In this document: positions 17,438-27,301 of the stretch, one piece after another | Layout of the letters: each line of letters begins with the position of its first letter | How positions within the stretch are numbered: position 1 is the stretch's first letter | NCBI RefSeq assembly: GCF_000717245.1 | Contig: NZ_JNYQ01000006.1 | Span: 1 to 64,000 of the forward strand | Direction: 5' to 3' | Length of the DNA: 64,000 nt | DNA from: Kitasatospora papulosa | Lineage (GTDB): Bacteria > Actinomycetota > Actinomycetes > Streptomycetales > Streptomycetaceae | Notes under the pieces: generated by a model | Seen by the model: the letters and a program-made list of their open reading frames with translations, nothing else | What the model was told of the DNA's origin: nothing | Databases searched by the model: none | Translations under genes and position numbers: made by a program

Positions 17438-18386
17438 ACCATCCGCCAAGGTCGCCACTATCGGGGTGACCCGCACCAAGCTCGCCGTCGAGGACGAGCT
17501 GGAGTGGCTGTTCCGCGAGCAGCCCACCGAGGACTACGGCATTGACGCGCATGCCGAGGTTGTCGACGGCGAGGGCGTCCGTGGCCGACTCCTGGCCCTG
17601 CAGATCAAGAGCGGGATGAGTTGGTTCCGGGAGGCGGCGACAGAGGGTTGGTGGTTCCGGCCGGACGGCGAGCACGTGGCCTACTGGCTCAACCACTCGC
17701 TGCCGGTGGCCGTGGTGCTGTACCACCCGGAGACGAAGCGCTGCCACTGGCAGTTAGTGAACCGCCAGACGCTCCAGGAGACATCCACTGACGGCTGGAA
17801 ACTGCTGGTGCCGGAAGCCCAGGTGCTGGATGCGAGCGCCCGAAAGACCCTGCGGGAGGCTGCCGAGGGCGATCCGTACGAGCTGCGTATCCGTGAACTG
17901 CAGCTGGCCAAGCCGTGGATGGAGCTGTTGGCCAGCGGCAAGCGGCTGGTGGTCGACATGGAGGAGTGGGTCAACAAGGGCTCAGGACGAGGTGACATTG
18001 GTCTAGGCATAGACAACGAGGACGGCAAGGAACCCGAGAAGCTGGCCAGTTGGGGCGTGTTCCTTGGCCTCGCCAGCTACGCCGAGGTGGTGCCGAAGCT
18101 GTTTGCGTGGGCTGACGCCCACGTGCACCCGGAGACGTACGACGGGACGGAGTACGACCAGTACAGAGCAGACTGCTGTATTTGGGACGATGAGTATGAG
18201 GTCTTCGCGGCGGTGCCGTTCGAGGAGTGGAAGCGGGGTCTAGATACAGAACGTATCCGGCCGTACCGCAATGGTGGTGGCGAGGTTGATTTCTACCGAC
18301 TTGAGCTGACGCTCAACGAGCTGGGCAAGGCGTTCTTGGTGGTGGATAGGTTCGGGATGGAGGGCGGGAGGCTGCTGACGGGGTGA
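17427..18386 (+). CDS. DUF4365 domain protein, PD-(D/E)XK nuclease-like
   Basis: 319 aa; ATG at 17427 with GGAG just upstream (an ATG at 17367 in frame is possible). The N-terminal ~130 residues fit DUF4365: E24 in VEDELEWLF, D40 in EDYGIDAHAE and a Q-I-K triad in LLALQIKSG (59-61), the layout of restriction-like nuclease folds. The remaining ~180 residues contain a long acidic region and are unrecognised. DUF4365 proteins are frequent in defence and mobile regions. Divergent from the DruF-like gene, so it may be a separate module or cargo of the flanking insertion sequence. DNA cleavage is inferred only. Confidence 0.75.
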   Translation: MRRKPSAKVATIGVTRTKLAVEDELEWLFREQPTEDYGIDAHAEVVDGEGVRGRLLALQIKSGMSWFREAATEGWWFRPDGEHVAYWLNHSLPVAVVLYHPETKRCHWQLVNRQTLQETSTDGWKLLVPEAQVLDASARKTLREAAEGDPYELRIRELQLAKPWMELLASGKRLVVDMEEWVNKGSGRGDIGLGIDNEDGKEPEKLASWGVFLGLASYAEVVPKLFAWADAHVHPETYDGTEYDQYRADCCIWDDEYEVFAAVPFEEWKRGLDTERIRPYRNGGGEVDFYRLELTLNELGKAFLVVDRFGMEGGRLLTG

Positions 18387-18406
18387 ATGGGTCTTTTCCA
18401 TCTTGA

Positions 18407-18917
18407 TCAGGTGGCGAGTTCGAGAGCGACGACGGCTCGGACGAGGGCGTTGATCCGGGTGGTGCTGCAGCGAAGTTTTCGCAGGAGCCGCCAGTACTTG
18501 AGGATGGCCATGGCGCGTTCGCCGAGGCTGCGGATCTTGGTGTGATCGCGGTTGTGACGTCGTCGCCAGCCGCGCAAGGTGCTTGCCCCGGATCGGGACA
18601 CGGATCGCAGGGCCGGCACCCTGGTACGCCTTGTCAACCCAGCACTTGACGTCGTTTTCGGCGAGGGCGGCGGGAATGCCGTGGACCCGCGCCGCGGTCA
18701 GGTCGTGCGTGGCTCCCGGCAATGCGTCCGAGGCCCAGACCAGGCGGCCGGCCGGATCGGCGAGGACTTGCACGTTCATCCCGTGGTGCTTCTTCTTCCC
18801 CGAGTAGTACGGCCGGTCGGCGGCGATACGGTCGATCGGCAGCACGGTGCCGTCAAGGATCACGTACGCCTTCTTCCGGACGGTCGTCATGGCCTGTTTA
18901 ATCCCGGCGAATCCTGG
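18407..18917 (-). pseudogene. IS5-type transposase pseudogene, N-terminally deleted and frameshifted
   Basis: In one frame, sequence up to 18890 encodes the DDE_Tnp_4-like core (VILDGTVLPIDRI, PYYSGKKKHHGMNVQVLAD, GATHDLTAARVHG, CWVDKAYQGAG). The C-terminus (WRRRHNRDHTKIRSLGERAM...LRKLRCSTTRINALV) continues in another frame from about 18580, so there is a frameshift. The helix-turn-helix N-terminal half is absent; homology fades at about 18917. The element marks the right boundary of the defence island and cannot make active transposase. Confidence 0.85.
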
Positions 18918-19213
18918 GCACCTGACCTCGACCGCTCCAAGATCCCCGACAGAATCAAGCTAGTAATGCGTAGGTCAGGCTACGAGTCGCCAGGGACATT
19001 TCAGGGACTTTCAGCTCTGTCTGAGGGACATCCGAGGGAGTTTTCGCTGTACAAGCACGGAAGGCTGGGACAGTGCTGAAAGGCCCAGGACGTCGGGCCC
19101 GCGCATCCACGCCGTTGCTCCGTGGCGCTCCGGCACGGCGTCGAGGGCCGGCGGTAGGAGACAAGGCTCTTCGGGGCCGCACACGGTCCTGACCTGGGAG
19201 AACGTGCCCACGA
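18918..19213. other. Intergenic stretch at island/core junction, no gene seen
   Basis: About 300 bases without a convincing coding frame on either strand. I looked for a tRNA gene or a direct repeat that could mark an integration site and saw none. The local base composition is lower in GC than the core DNA that follows. Confidence 0.5.
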
Positions 19214-19242
19214 CGGGCCCGGCCGTATGAGCGCCGGGCCCG
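19214..19242. terminator. Terminator downstream of 3-hydroxyacyl-CoA dehydrogenase
   Basis: Perfect 10-bp stem CGGGCCCGGC (19214-19223) and GCCGGGCCCG (19233-19242) with a 9-base loop, starting 12 bases beyond the stop of the minus-strand dehydrogenase gene. Confidence 0.7.
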
Positions 19243-19253
19243 CCGACAGGCGG

Positions 19254-20126
19254 TCAGTCGTACGGGTAGAACCCCGACCCCGTCTTGCGGCCCAGCCGGC
19301 CCGCGTCGACCATGCGCTGGAGCAGCGGGGGAGCGGCGTACAGGGGCTCCTTGTACTCCGCGTACATGGAGTCGGCGACCGAGGCCACGGTGTCCAGGCC
19401 GATCAGGTCGGCGAGCTTGAGCGGGCCCATCGGGTGGGCGCAGCCCATCTCCATGCCGTTGTCGATGTCCTCACGGCTGGCGATGCCCGACTCGAACATC
19501 CGGATCGCCGAGAGGAGATACGGGATCAGCAGGGCGTTGACGACGAAGCCCGAACGGTCCTGGGCGCGGATCGCATGCTTGTCCAGCACGTTCTGCACGA
19601 CGGCTTCGGCGCGCTTTATGGTCTCGTCGGACGTCGTCAGCGCCGGGATCAGCTCGACGAGCCGCTGCACCGGGGCCGGGTTGAAGAAGTGGATGCCGAT
19701 GACCTGGTCGGGCCGGGAGGTCGCGACGGCCAGCTTCACCAGCGGGATGGAGGAGGTGTTGGAGGCGAGGATCGCGTCCGGGCGGGTCACGACCTGGTCG
19801 AGCACCTGGAAGATCTCGGTCTTGACCTGCTCGTTCTCCACGACGGCCTCGATCACCAGATCGCGGTCGGCGAACTCACCGAGGTCGGTGGTGAAGCTGA
19901 GGCGGGCGAGGGTCTCGTCGCGCTCCTCCACGGTGATCTTGCCGCGCTCGGCGGCCTTGGAGAGGGAGTTGTGCAGCCGCGTACGCCCTATCTCCAGAGC
20001 CTCGCCGGTGGTCTCGGCCACCTTGACCTCGAGGCCGCTGCGGGCGCACACCTCCGCGATGCCTGCGCCCATTTGGCCACAGCCGACCACTCCGACGCGT
20101 GCAATGTCGGCCATAGAGTCCGTCAC
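19254..20126 (-). CDS. 3-hydroxyacyl-CoA (3-hydroxybutyryl-CoA) dehydrogenase
   Basis: 290 aa; GTG at 20124-20126 chosen for the upstream AAAGG; an ATG four codons later is the alternative. N-terminal Rossmann motif VGVVGCGQMGAGIAEV binds NAD. Later come the SNTSSIPL loop, the catalytic HFFNP motif (IGIHFFNPAPVQ) and the C-terminal domain motif RSGFVVNALLIPYLLSA. It oxidises 3-hydroxyacyl-CoA to 3-oxoacyl-CoA in fatty-acid and butyrate metabolism; length is standard for the single-function enzyme. It is a monocistronic core gene with its own terminator. Confidence 0.93.
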   Translation of the reverse strand: MTDSMADIARVGVVGCGQMGAGIAEVCARSGLEVKVAETTGEALEIGRTRLHNSLSKAAERGKITVEERDETLARLSFTTDLGEFADRDLVIEAVVENEQVKTEIFQVLDQVVTRPDAILASNTSSIPLVKLAVATSRPDQVIGIHFFNPAPVQRLVELIPALTTSDETIKRAEAVVQNVLDKHAIRAQDRSGFVVNALLIPYLLSAIRMFESGIASREDIDNGMEMGCAHPMGPLKLADLIGLDTVASVADSMYAEYKEPLYAAPPLLQRMVDAGRLGRKTGSGFYPYD

Positions 20127-20311
20127 CTCGTGCCTTTCGCTGATCTTCGTGCGGCAGTTCCCGTTTGATTCCGGTGCCCGCCTCGACCCCACGACGTTAC
20201 TCCGCGATCCGGTTCACCGGAGCTGCGGGTCGTGCGGTCCGCGGACGGGCATGATCTGCGTCACGCACAGCCGACGTGACACACGGGAACCGGGAAACGA
20301 AAGGTACACAG

Positions 20312-21568
20312 ATGCGTCGTATGGGCCGGAGGTCATTGATGTGGGGCGCGGCGGGCGCGGTGGCCGCGATGATGACGGCGGGTGAGGCCGTCGCGGCGCA
20401 CGGGCCCCCCGCCCGGCCGCACCGGGGCGGCAGGGCCGAGGGGGGCGAGATGCGCGGCGTGTGGATCGCGACGGTCGCCAACCTGGACTGGCCGTCTGCA
20501 CCGGGGCTGAGCGCCGCGGCGCAGAAGGCGGAGCTGATCGCCCACCTGGACCGCGCGGTCGCGCTCCGGCTGAACGCCGTGGTCCTCCAGGTCCGGCCGA
20601 GCGCCGACGCCCTGTGGCCCTCGTCGTACGAGCCCTGGGCCCAGTGCCTCACCGGCGTGCAGGGCAAGGACCCGGGCTGGGACCCGCTGGGCACGGCGGT
20701 CGCCGAGGCGCACGCGCGCGGTCTGGAGCTGCACGCGTGGTTCAACCCGTACCGGGTCGCGAACCACACCGACCCGTCCCGGCTGGTGGCCTCCCATCCC
20801 GCGCGGCTGCACCCGGACTGGGTCCTGCCGTACGGCGGGAAGCTGTACTACAACCCGGGCCTGCCGGAGGTCAGGAAGTTCGTCCAGGACGCGATGCTCG
20901 ACGCGGTGAGCCGCTACCCCGTCGACGCGGTGCACTGGGACGACTACTTCTACCCCTATCCGGTGGCGGGCCAGGTCTTCGACGACGACGACGCGTACGA
21001 GACGTACGGCCAGGACTTCGCGAGCAGGGCGGCCTGGCGCCGGGACAACACCGACCGGCTGGTGCGCGAGACGGCCGAGCGGATCAAGGAGGTCAGGAGC
21101 GGCGTCCGCTTCGGGATCAGCCCCTTCGCGGTGTGGCGCAACGCGTCGACCGACCCGCTGGGCTCCGACACCGCCGCCGGCGTGCAGACGTACGACGACC
21201 TGCACGCCGACACCCGGAAGTGGGTGAAGGAGGGGTGGATCGACTACATCTGCCCGCAGATCTACTGGCACATCGGCTTCGCGGCGGCCGACTACGCGAA
21301 GCTGGTGTCCTGGTGGGCCGCGGCGGTCCGGGGGACCGGCGTCGGCCTGTACGTCGGGGAGGCGCTGTACAAGGCGGGCGACCCGGCCCAACCTGCGGCC
21401 TGGCAGGATCCGGCCGAACTGTCCCGCCACCTCGACCTCGCCGCCGGCCACCCGGAGGTGGGCGGCCACGTCTACTTCTCGGCGAAGCAGGTCAAGGCCG
21501 ACCCGATCGGGGCCATGGCCCGGGTCGTGGCCGACCACTACCAGGTCCGCGCCCGAGCACCCCGCTGA
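20312..21568 (+). CDS. Tat-exported GHL10-family glycoside hydrolase-like protein
   Basis: 418 aa, ATG at 20312 with AAAGG upstream. The N-terminus RRMGRRSLMWGAAGAVAAMM is a twin-arginine signal with Ala-rich cleavage region. The mature protein is a TIM-barrel of the GHL10 type: EMRGVWIATVANLDWPS, LNAVVLQVRPSADALWPS, HAWFNPYRVAN, and AVHWDDYFYPYP, whose acidic pair is the likely catalytic region. GHL10 proteins act on extracellular polysaccharide or peptidoglycan-derived glycans; the substrate here is unknown. Confidence 0.88.
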   Translation: MRRMGRRSLMWGAAGAVAAMMTAGEAVAAHGPPARPHRGGRAEGGEMRGVWIATVANLDWPSAPGLSAAAQKAELIAHLDRAVALRLNAVVLQVRPSADALWPSSYEPWAQCLTGVQGKDPGWDPLGTAVAEAHARGLELHAWFNPYRVANHTDPSRLVASHPARLHPDWVLPYGGKLYYNPGLPEVRKFVQDAMLDAVSRYPVDAVHWDDYFYPYPVAGQVFDDDDAYETYGQDFASRAAWRRDNTDRLVRETAERIKEVRSGVRFGISPFAVWRNASTDPLGSDTAAGVQTYDDLHADTRKWVKEGWIDYICPQIYWHIGFAAADYAKLVSWWAAAVRGTGVGLYVGEALYKAGDPAQPAAWQDPAELSRHLDLAAGHPEVGGHVYFSAKQVKADPIGAMARVVADHYQVRARAPR

Positions 21569-21703
21569 CCCGGTCGTCCGCGGGTCGTCCCGCGGCCCGG
21601 CCGTCCGCGCCGGGCACCGGGCCCGCCCCGATGCCCGGGCCGCGGCGGTCCGGGGCCGGACGCGTGTGCCGGGGGCCACTCGTGCCCCCGGCGCACGCGC
21701 GCT

Positions 21704-21907
21704 CTACCTGTTCCGGTCCTCGGGGGCCGTGTGCTGAACGACGCTGTCGGGGCCCGGGGACCTGATCGATTCGTGCCCGTCCTCGAAGCGCAGGCGGTAC
21801 GGGGGTTCGCCCCCGTCACCGAGCACCTCGACGATCTCTGCGACCTCGTCGTGCCGTCCCACGGTCCTGCCGTGCGTCAGCAGCCGGTCGCCCGCGTGTG
21901 CCTCCAT
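21704..21907 (-). CDS. DUF1918 domain protein
   Basis: 67 aa; ATG at 21905-21907 preceded by AGGAGG. The sequence AGDRLLTHGRTVGRHDEVAEIVEV...RLRFEDGHES is a textbook DUF1918, a small SH3-like beta-barrel family common in actinobacteria with no established function. It stands alone between two genes and could be a small nucleic-acid or protein binding factor, but nothing local tells which. Confidence 0.85.
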   Translation of the reverse strand: MEAHAGDRLLTHGRTVGRHDEVAEIVEVLGDGGEPPYRLRFEDGHESIRSPGPDSVVQHTAPEDRNR

Positions 21908-21949
21908 CGGGAGTGACCTCCTCACGGGTGGCGGTCCATGTCGACAAGT

Positions 21950-22904
<955 letters not shown>

Positions 22905-22924
<20 letters not shown>

Positions 22925-22946
22925 GCATGAGCGTAGCAGCGTAGGT
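22905..22946. promoter_or_regulatory. Leaderless divergent promoter with overlapping start codons
   Basis: The two divergent genes start within CATGCATG, their ATGs overlapping at 22923-22924. On the plus strand TATTCT (22909-22914) lies at -10 distance from ATG 22923. On the minus strand TACGCT lies just upstream of ATG 22924. The direct repeats CGTAGCAG/CGTAGGTG (22933-22948) could be the regulator's operator; they lie within the first codons of the regulator gene. Confidence 0.6.
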
Positions 22947-24383
22947 GAACTGGTGAAATCCCTGCGGAGTGAGCTGAACCGCTACTCTCCGGGTGAGAAG
23001 CTGCCGTCGAGTCGCGCGCTCGTCGAGCGTTTCAAGGTGAGCCCGGTGACCGTCTCCCGGGCCGTCTCGCAGCTCGCCTCCGAAGGCCTGGTCGTCACCC
23101 GGCCCGGTTCGGGAGCCTTCCGGGCCGAGACGGACGCCCCGGTTCCCGCCCCGGGCGACACCTCCTGGCAGGAGGTCTCGCTCAGCGGCGACGGCGGCCC
23201 CGAGGTCGTGCCGCGTACCGTCGACGCCTCGGGTGTGCTGGTCACCCTCGCCGCGCCGCCGCCCGGGGTGATCGAGTTCAACGGCGGCTACCTCCATCCC
23301 GGTCTCCAGCCCGAGCGCGCCCTGGCCGCCGCCCTGGCCCGGGCCGGACGCCGGCCGGGGGCATGGGGGAGGCCGCCCACCGACGGGCTGCCCGAGCTGC
23401 GCGCCTGGTTCGCCCGGGAGATCGGCTCCACGCTCACCGGGGCCGACGTCCTGATCACCGCCGGTGGCCAGAGCGCCCTGGCCACCGCGCTGCGCGCGCT
23501 CGCCCCGCCGGGAGCCCCCGTCCTCGTGGAATCGCCCACCTATCCGGGCATGCTCGCCGCCGCCCGCGCCACGGGTCTGCGACCGGTCCCCGTGCCGGTG
23601 GACGCCGACGGGGTCCGCCCCGACCTGCTGGAGGCAGCCTTCCGGGCCACCGGGGCCAGGGTCTTCGTCTGTCAGCCGCTCTTCCAGAACCCCACGGGCG
23701 CCGTGCTCGCCCCTGACCGACGGGCGCGGGTCGTACGGGCCGCCCGGGTGGCGGGCGCCTTCGTCGTCGAGGACGACTTCGCGCGCCGTCTCGTCCACGC
23801 GGACGCCGGCCCTCAGCCCGAGCCCCTGGCGGCCCACGATCCGCACGGTGTCGTCGTCCATGTCCGTTCCCTCACCAAGATCACGTCACCGAGCCTGCGT
23901 GTCGGCGCCCTGGCCGCCCGTGGCCCCGTCCTCGAACGGCTGCGTGCCATCCAGGTCGTCGACAGCTTCTTCGTCCCGCGTCCGGTCCAGGAGGCGGCGC
24001 TCGAACTCGTCGGCTCCCCGTCCTGGGAGCGTCATCTGCGTACCGTGGCCGCGGAGCTCGGCAGTCGTCGCACCGCGATGACGGCGGCGGTGCGGAGCGG
24101 GCTCCCCGAACTCGCCCTGCCGCACGTGCCGTCGGGCGGCGGCAGTATCTGGCTCAGGCTGCCCGGTCCGGTGGCGGGCGAACCCGCCCTCGTCGCCGCC
24201 GCCCTGCGGGCCGGGGTGGCCGTCGCGCCCGGCCGCCCCTACCACTGCGCCGAGCCGCCCGCCGCGCACATCAGGCTGAGCTTCGCGGCCGTGTCGGGAG
24301 CCGCCGAGATCGCCGAGGGGGTGCGCAGACTGCGCACAGCGGTCGACGACCTGCCCGGGCGGAGCGATAGCCTCCCCGGGTGA
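22923..24383 (+). CDS. MocR/PdxR-type GntR regulator with aminotransferase domain
   Basis: 486 aa. Residues 1-75 are a GntR winged helix (LPSSRALVERFKVSPVTVSRAVSQLASEGLV). After a ~60-residue linker comes a fold-type I aminotransferase domain: GGQSALATALRAL, NPTGAV, and the PLP-lysine in SLTKITSPSLRVGAL. MocR proteins sense PLP or amino acids and often regulate a divergent transporter, here the EamA gene whose start codon overlaps its own. The GNAT gene behind overlaps by four bases (GTGA). Confidence 0.92.
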
Positions 24384-24817
24384 ACGACGACGAGACCGCC
24401 CGGCACCACCACGAGATCTCCGACGACCCCGCGCGGCTGGACGTGGCCCGCGTCCACCGCTGGCTGTCCACGGACGCCTACTGGGCCCTGGGGCGCACCC
24501 GGGAGCACCAGGAGCGCATGATCGCGGGATCGCTCAACTTCGGTGCCTACGAGGTGGATTCGGGAGAGCAGGCCGCCTACGCCCGCGTCGTGACCGACCA
24601 CGCCTCGTTCGCGTGGATATGCGATGTGTACGTCGACCCGGCGGCCCGAGGCCACGGCCTCGGCACCCGGCTCGTCACCACCGTCCGGGACCGGCTGGCC
24701 CCGCTGGGCGTACGCAGGTTCCTGCTCGCGACCAAGGACGCCCACGGGGTGTACGCGAAGCTCGGTTTCACGCCACTCCCCGAGCCCGGCATGTGGATGT
24801 CCCTGCGGACGGGCTGA
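24380..24817 (+). CDS. GNAT N-acetyltransferase
   Basis: 145 aa; GTG at 24380 overlaps the MocR stop as GTGA, so it is coupled to the regulator. Typical GNAT core: AYARVVTD, then WICDVYVDPAARGHGLGTRLV with the acetyl-CoA binding R/Q-x-x-G-x-G/A-like loop, then the YAKLGFTPLP end motif. Similar short proteins are annotated as acetyltransferases of unknown substrate. Operon position ties it to the MocR/EamA module. Confidence 0.88.
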   Translation: MNDDETARHHHEISDDPARLDVARVHRWLSTDAYWALGRTREHQERMIAGSLNFGAYEVDSGEQAAYARVVTDHASFAWICDVYVDPAARGHGLGTRLVTTVRDRLAPLGVRRFLLATKDAHGVYAKLGFTPLPEPGMWMSLRTG

Positions 24818-24885
24818 GACCGGACGAACGCGCTTTCCGTCCCGCCCCCTTGACCGGCGGGGCGGCCGGCCCCACGATCGCGCCC

Positions 24886-25461
24886 ATGAGTGTTCGGGTG
24901 TCCCTGGTCGCCGCAGCACGCAGCTCCGCCCTCCTCGCCGAGCGTTTCGACGACGACCGGCCGCTCGACCACGAGGGCTGGCGCGAGATCCAGCTCGTCG
25001 CGCACACCCTGGTCCGGCTCGGCGGCGCCGAGTTGCGCTACTGCTCACCGACGCCCCGCAGCCGCGCCACCGGGGACGCCCTCGGCTTCGCCCCGCTCGT
25101 CCAGCCCGCGCTGCGCGACTGCGACATGGGCCGCTGGCGGGGGCTGACCCTCTCCGAGGTCGCCGCGCGCGAACCGGCCGGTGTGGACGCCTGGCTCGCC
25201 GATCCGCGCTCCGCCCCGCACGGCGGCGAATCCCTGCTCGCCTTCATCGCCCGGGTCGGCGGCTGGCTCGACACCAGGCCGGTCCTGGACGGCGCCGTCG
25301 TCGCCGTCGCCGAACCCGCCGTCGTCCGCGCGGCCCTGGTCTACGCCCTCAAGGCCCCGCCGTCGACGTACTGGAACGTCGACGTCCGGCCGCTCTCCGC
25401 CGTGACGATCACCGGACTGCCCGGCCGGTGGAGCCTCAGCCTCGAAGCCGTCCCGCGCTGA
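24886..25461 (+). CDS. Histidine-phosphatase-fold protein lacking the catalytic histidines
   Basis: 191 aa, ATG at 24886. The fold is recognisable (RFDDDRPLDHEGWREI, then YCSPTPRSRATGDALG, then CDMGRWRGLTLSEVAAREP, then GGESLLAFIARVGGWLD). The RHG motif that carries the phosphohistidine is replaced by AAARSSALL, and the second histidine position by VAVAEPAVVRAALVYAL. It is probably not a phosphatase but a relative of the broad histidine-phosphatase superfamily with another or binding role. Confidence 0.7.
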   Translation: MSVRVSLVAAARSSALLAERFDDDRPLDHEGWREIQLVAHTLVRLGGAELRYCSPTPRSRATGDALGFAPLVQPALRDCDMGRWRGLTLSEVAAREPAGVDAWLADPRSAPHGGESLLAFIARVGGWLDTRPVLDGAVVAVAEPAVVRAALVYALKAPPSTYWNVDVRPLSAVTITGLPGRWSLSLEAVPR

Positions 25462-25556
25462 CCCGGTCACCCGGTCGAAGGAACGGGACGTGCGGTGCCT
25501 TCCCGCCGGTCCGACCAGTCGGTATGGTGCCTGGCACCGAGACGAGGAGAGAGCCC

Positions 25557-26708
25557 GTGCCGCACATCCGAGGCCACTGCGACGACCGGTTCGGGGCGGT
25601 GCGCGACGCGTTCGCGGCGAACTTCGCCGAGCGCGACGAGCTGGGCGCGGCGGTCACCGTCCTGCTCGACGGGCACCCGGTGGTGGACCTCTGGGGCGGC
25701 TGGGCCGACGGGGCGCGGACCCGGCCCTGGGAACGCGACACCGTGGTCAACGTCTGGTCCACGACGAAGGGCCCGACCGCGCTCTGCGCCCACATCCTCG
25801 CCGACCGCGGGCTCCTGGACCTCGACGCCCCGGTCGCCGCCTACTGGCCCGAATTCGCCGCCCAGGGCAAGGAGTCCGTGCGCGTGCGCCACCTGCTCTC
25901 GCACCGCTCGGGCGTCGCCGGCCTGCGTGACCCGCACACCCTGGCCGAGCTCTACGACTGGGAGCTCACCACCGCCCGCCTCGCGGCCACCGCGCCCTGG
26001 TGGGAGCCCGGCACCCGCTCCGGGTACCACGCGATCACGTACGGCTTCCTCGTCGGCGAGGTCGTACGCCGGATCACCGGTCTGCTGCCCGGGGAGTTCC
26101 TGCGTCAGGAGGTCACCGGGCCGCTCGGGATCGACTTCACGGTGGGCCTGCCGGAGAAGGACGCCGACCGGGTCGCCGAACTCGTCCAGCCGAAGGACGT
26201 CTCCCGTGCACAGGCCGCCCTGTTCGCCCGGATGGAGCCGGTGGCCATCGCCTCCCTGCTGAACCCGGGCACCGGCACGGCCGCGGCCAACACCCCGCAG
26301 TGGCGGGCCGCCGAGATCCCCGCGGCCAACGGCCACGGCACCGCCCGCGGGGTCGCCGCCCTCTACGGCATCCTCGCCGGGCGGGGCACCCTCGACGGAA
26401 GGCGGATCCTGTCCGAGGAGGCCGCCGAGCGGGTGCGTGAGGGACAGGGCAGCTGCCGGGACCTGGTGCTGGGAGCGGGCTTCACCCACGAGACCGAGCT
26501 GGGACTGGGCCTCTGGCTGAGCGGGCCGAACGGCTCGTACGGCCCCAACCCGCGTGCTGTGGGCCATGACGGGGCGGGCGGCTCCTGCGGTCTCGCCGAT
26601 CCGGAGGCCAAGATCGCCCTCGGCTACGTCATGAACCGCATGGGCCCGGCCATCGCCGACGACCCGCGCAAGATGGCTCTGGTCGACGCGGTGTACGGCG
26701 CCCTGTGA
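25557..26708 (+). CDS. Serine hydrolase of the beta-lactamase/esterase (class C-like) family
   Basis: 383 aa; GTG at 25557 after GAGGAGAG. The SxxK nucleophile is in NVWSTTKGPTAL (~73-76) and the Tyr of the YxN-type motif is in SGYHAITYGFLVGEVV. There is no signal peptide, so it is cytoplasmic, as are EstB-like esterases of this family. HDGAGGSCGLADPE near the C-terminus takes the place of the KTG-type motif. Likely substrates are small esters or amides; beta-lactam hydrolysis is possible but not indicated. Confidence 0.85.
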   Translation: MPHIRGHCDDRFGAVRDAFAANFAERDELGAAVTVLLDGHPVVDLWGGWADGARTRPWERDTVVNVWSTTKGPTALCAHILADRGLLDLDAPVAAYWPEFAAQGKESVRVRHLLSHRSGVAGLRDPHTLAELYDWELTTARLAATAPWWEPGTRSGYHAITYGFLVGEVVRRITGLLPGEFLRQEVTGPLGIDFTVGLPEKDADRVAELVQPKDVSRAQAALFARMEPVAIASLLNPGTGTAAANTPQWRAAEIPAANGHGTARGVAALYGILAGRGTLDGRRILSEEAAERVREGQGSCRDLVLGAGFTHETELGLGLWLSGPNGSYGPNPRAVGHDGAGGSCGLADPEAKIALGYVMNRMGPAIADDPRKMALVDAVYGAL

Positions 26709-26714
26709 ACCGCG

Positions 26715-27150
26715 GTCGGTAGCCGGCCGGGCGCACCAGCCCCGACTCGTACGCGTACACGGCGGCCTGCGTCCGGTCGCGCAGGCCCAGTCTGACCGGC
26801 GTCCGGCTCACATGGGTCTTCACGGTCTGCTCCGCCACCACCGGACGTACCGCGATCTCCCCGTTCGACAGGCCCTGCGCGATCACGCCGACGCGCTCCC
26901 TGCCCGGGGGCCGGGGGCCGGAGCTGACCCGGGAGAACTCGGCGATCAGCCGCTTGGTGATGTTCGGGGCGAGCAGCGCGTCCCCTGCGGCCACCACCGG
27001 ACCGCCTGGGCGAGTTCGGCGGCGGAGGCGTCCTTCAGCAGGAACCCGGATGCACCCGCGCGCAGCGCCTCGTACACGTACTCGTCCAGGTCGAAGGTGG
27101 TCAGCACGAGGACCCGGACGCCGGCGCCGGGCACCTCGGTGAGCTCCACG
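26715..27150 (-). pseudogene. NarL/LuxR response-regulator relic
   Basis: The second half of a receiver domain (RVLVLTTFDLDEYVYEALRAG, then GFLLKDASAAELAQAV) is followed, after a frameshift near 26990, by ALLAPNITKRLIAEF and a LuxR helix-turn-helix (GLSNGEIAVRPVVAEQTVKT). The phosphoacceptor half of the receiver is missing. The end overlaps or abuts the serine hydrolase gene. The intact paralogue at 56750-57481 shows what the full gene looks like. Confidence 0.7.
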
Positions 27151-27301
27151 GGCGGGGCGCCATGGGAAGTCCTTCCGTACCGGATCGTGGTCCGCGAATC
27201 CGGTACCGAAGGTAGGGAGCGGTCCGTGTGGTCGGCGTCCCGCTCAGGAGTGCGCCCTCCGCGTAGTCCCGAAGTACTCCGGGTAGGGGGCATCCGGCCC
27301 G

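Noticed and set aside
18918..19253. tRNA gene or attachment site at the island boundary
   Set aside because: No cloverleaf and no direct repeat shared with the left end were visible.
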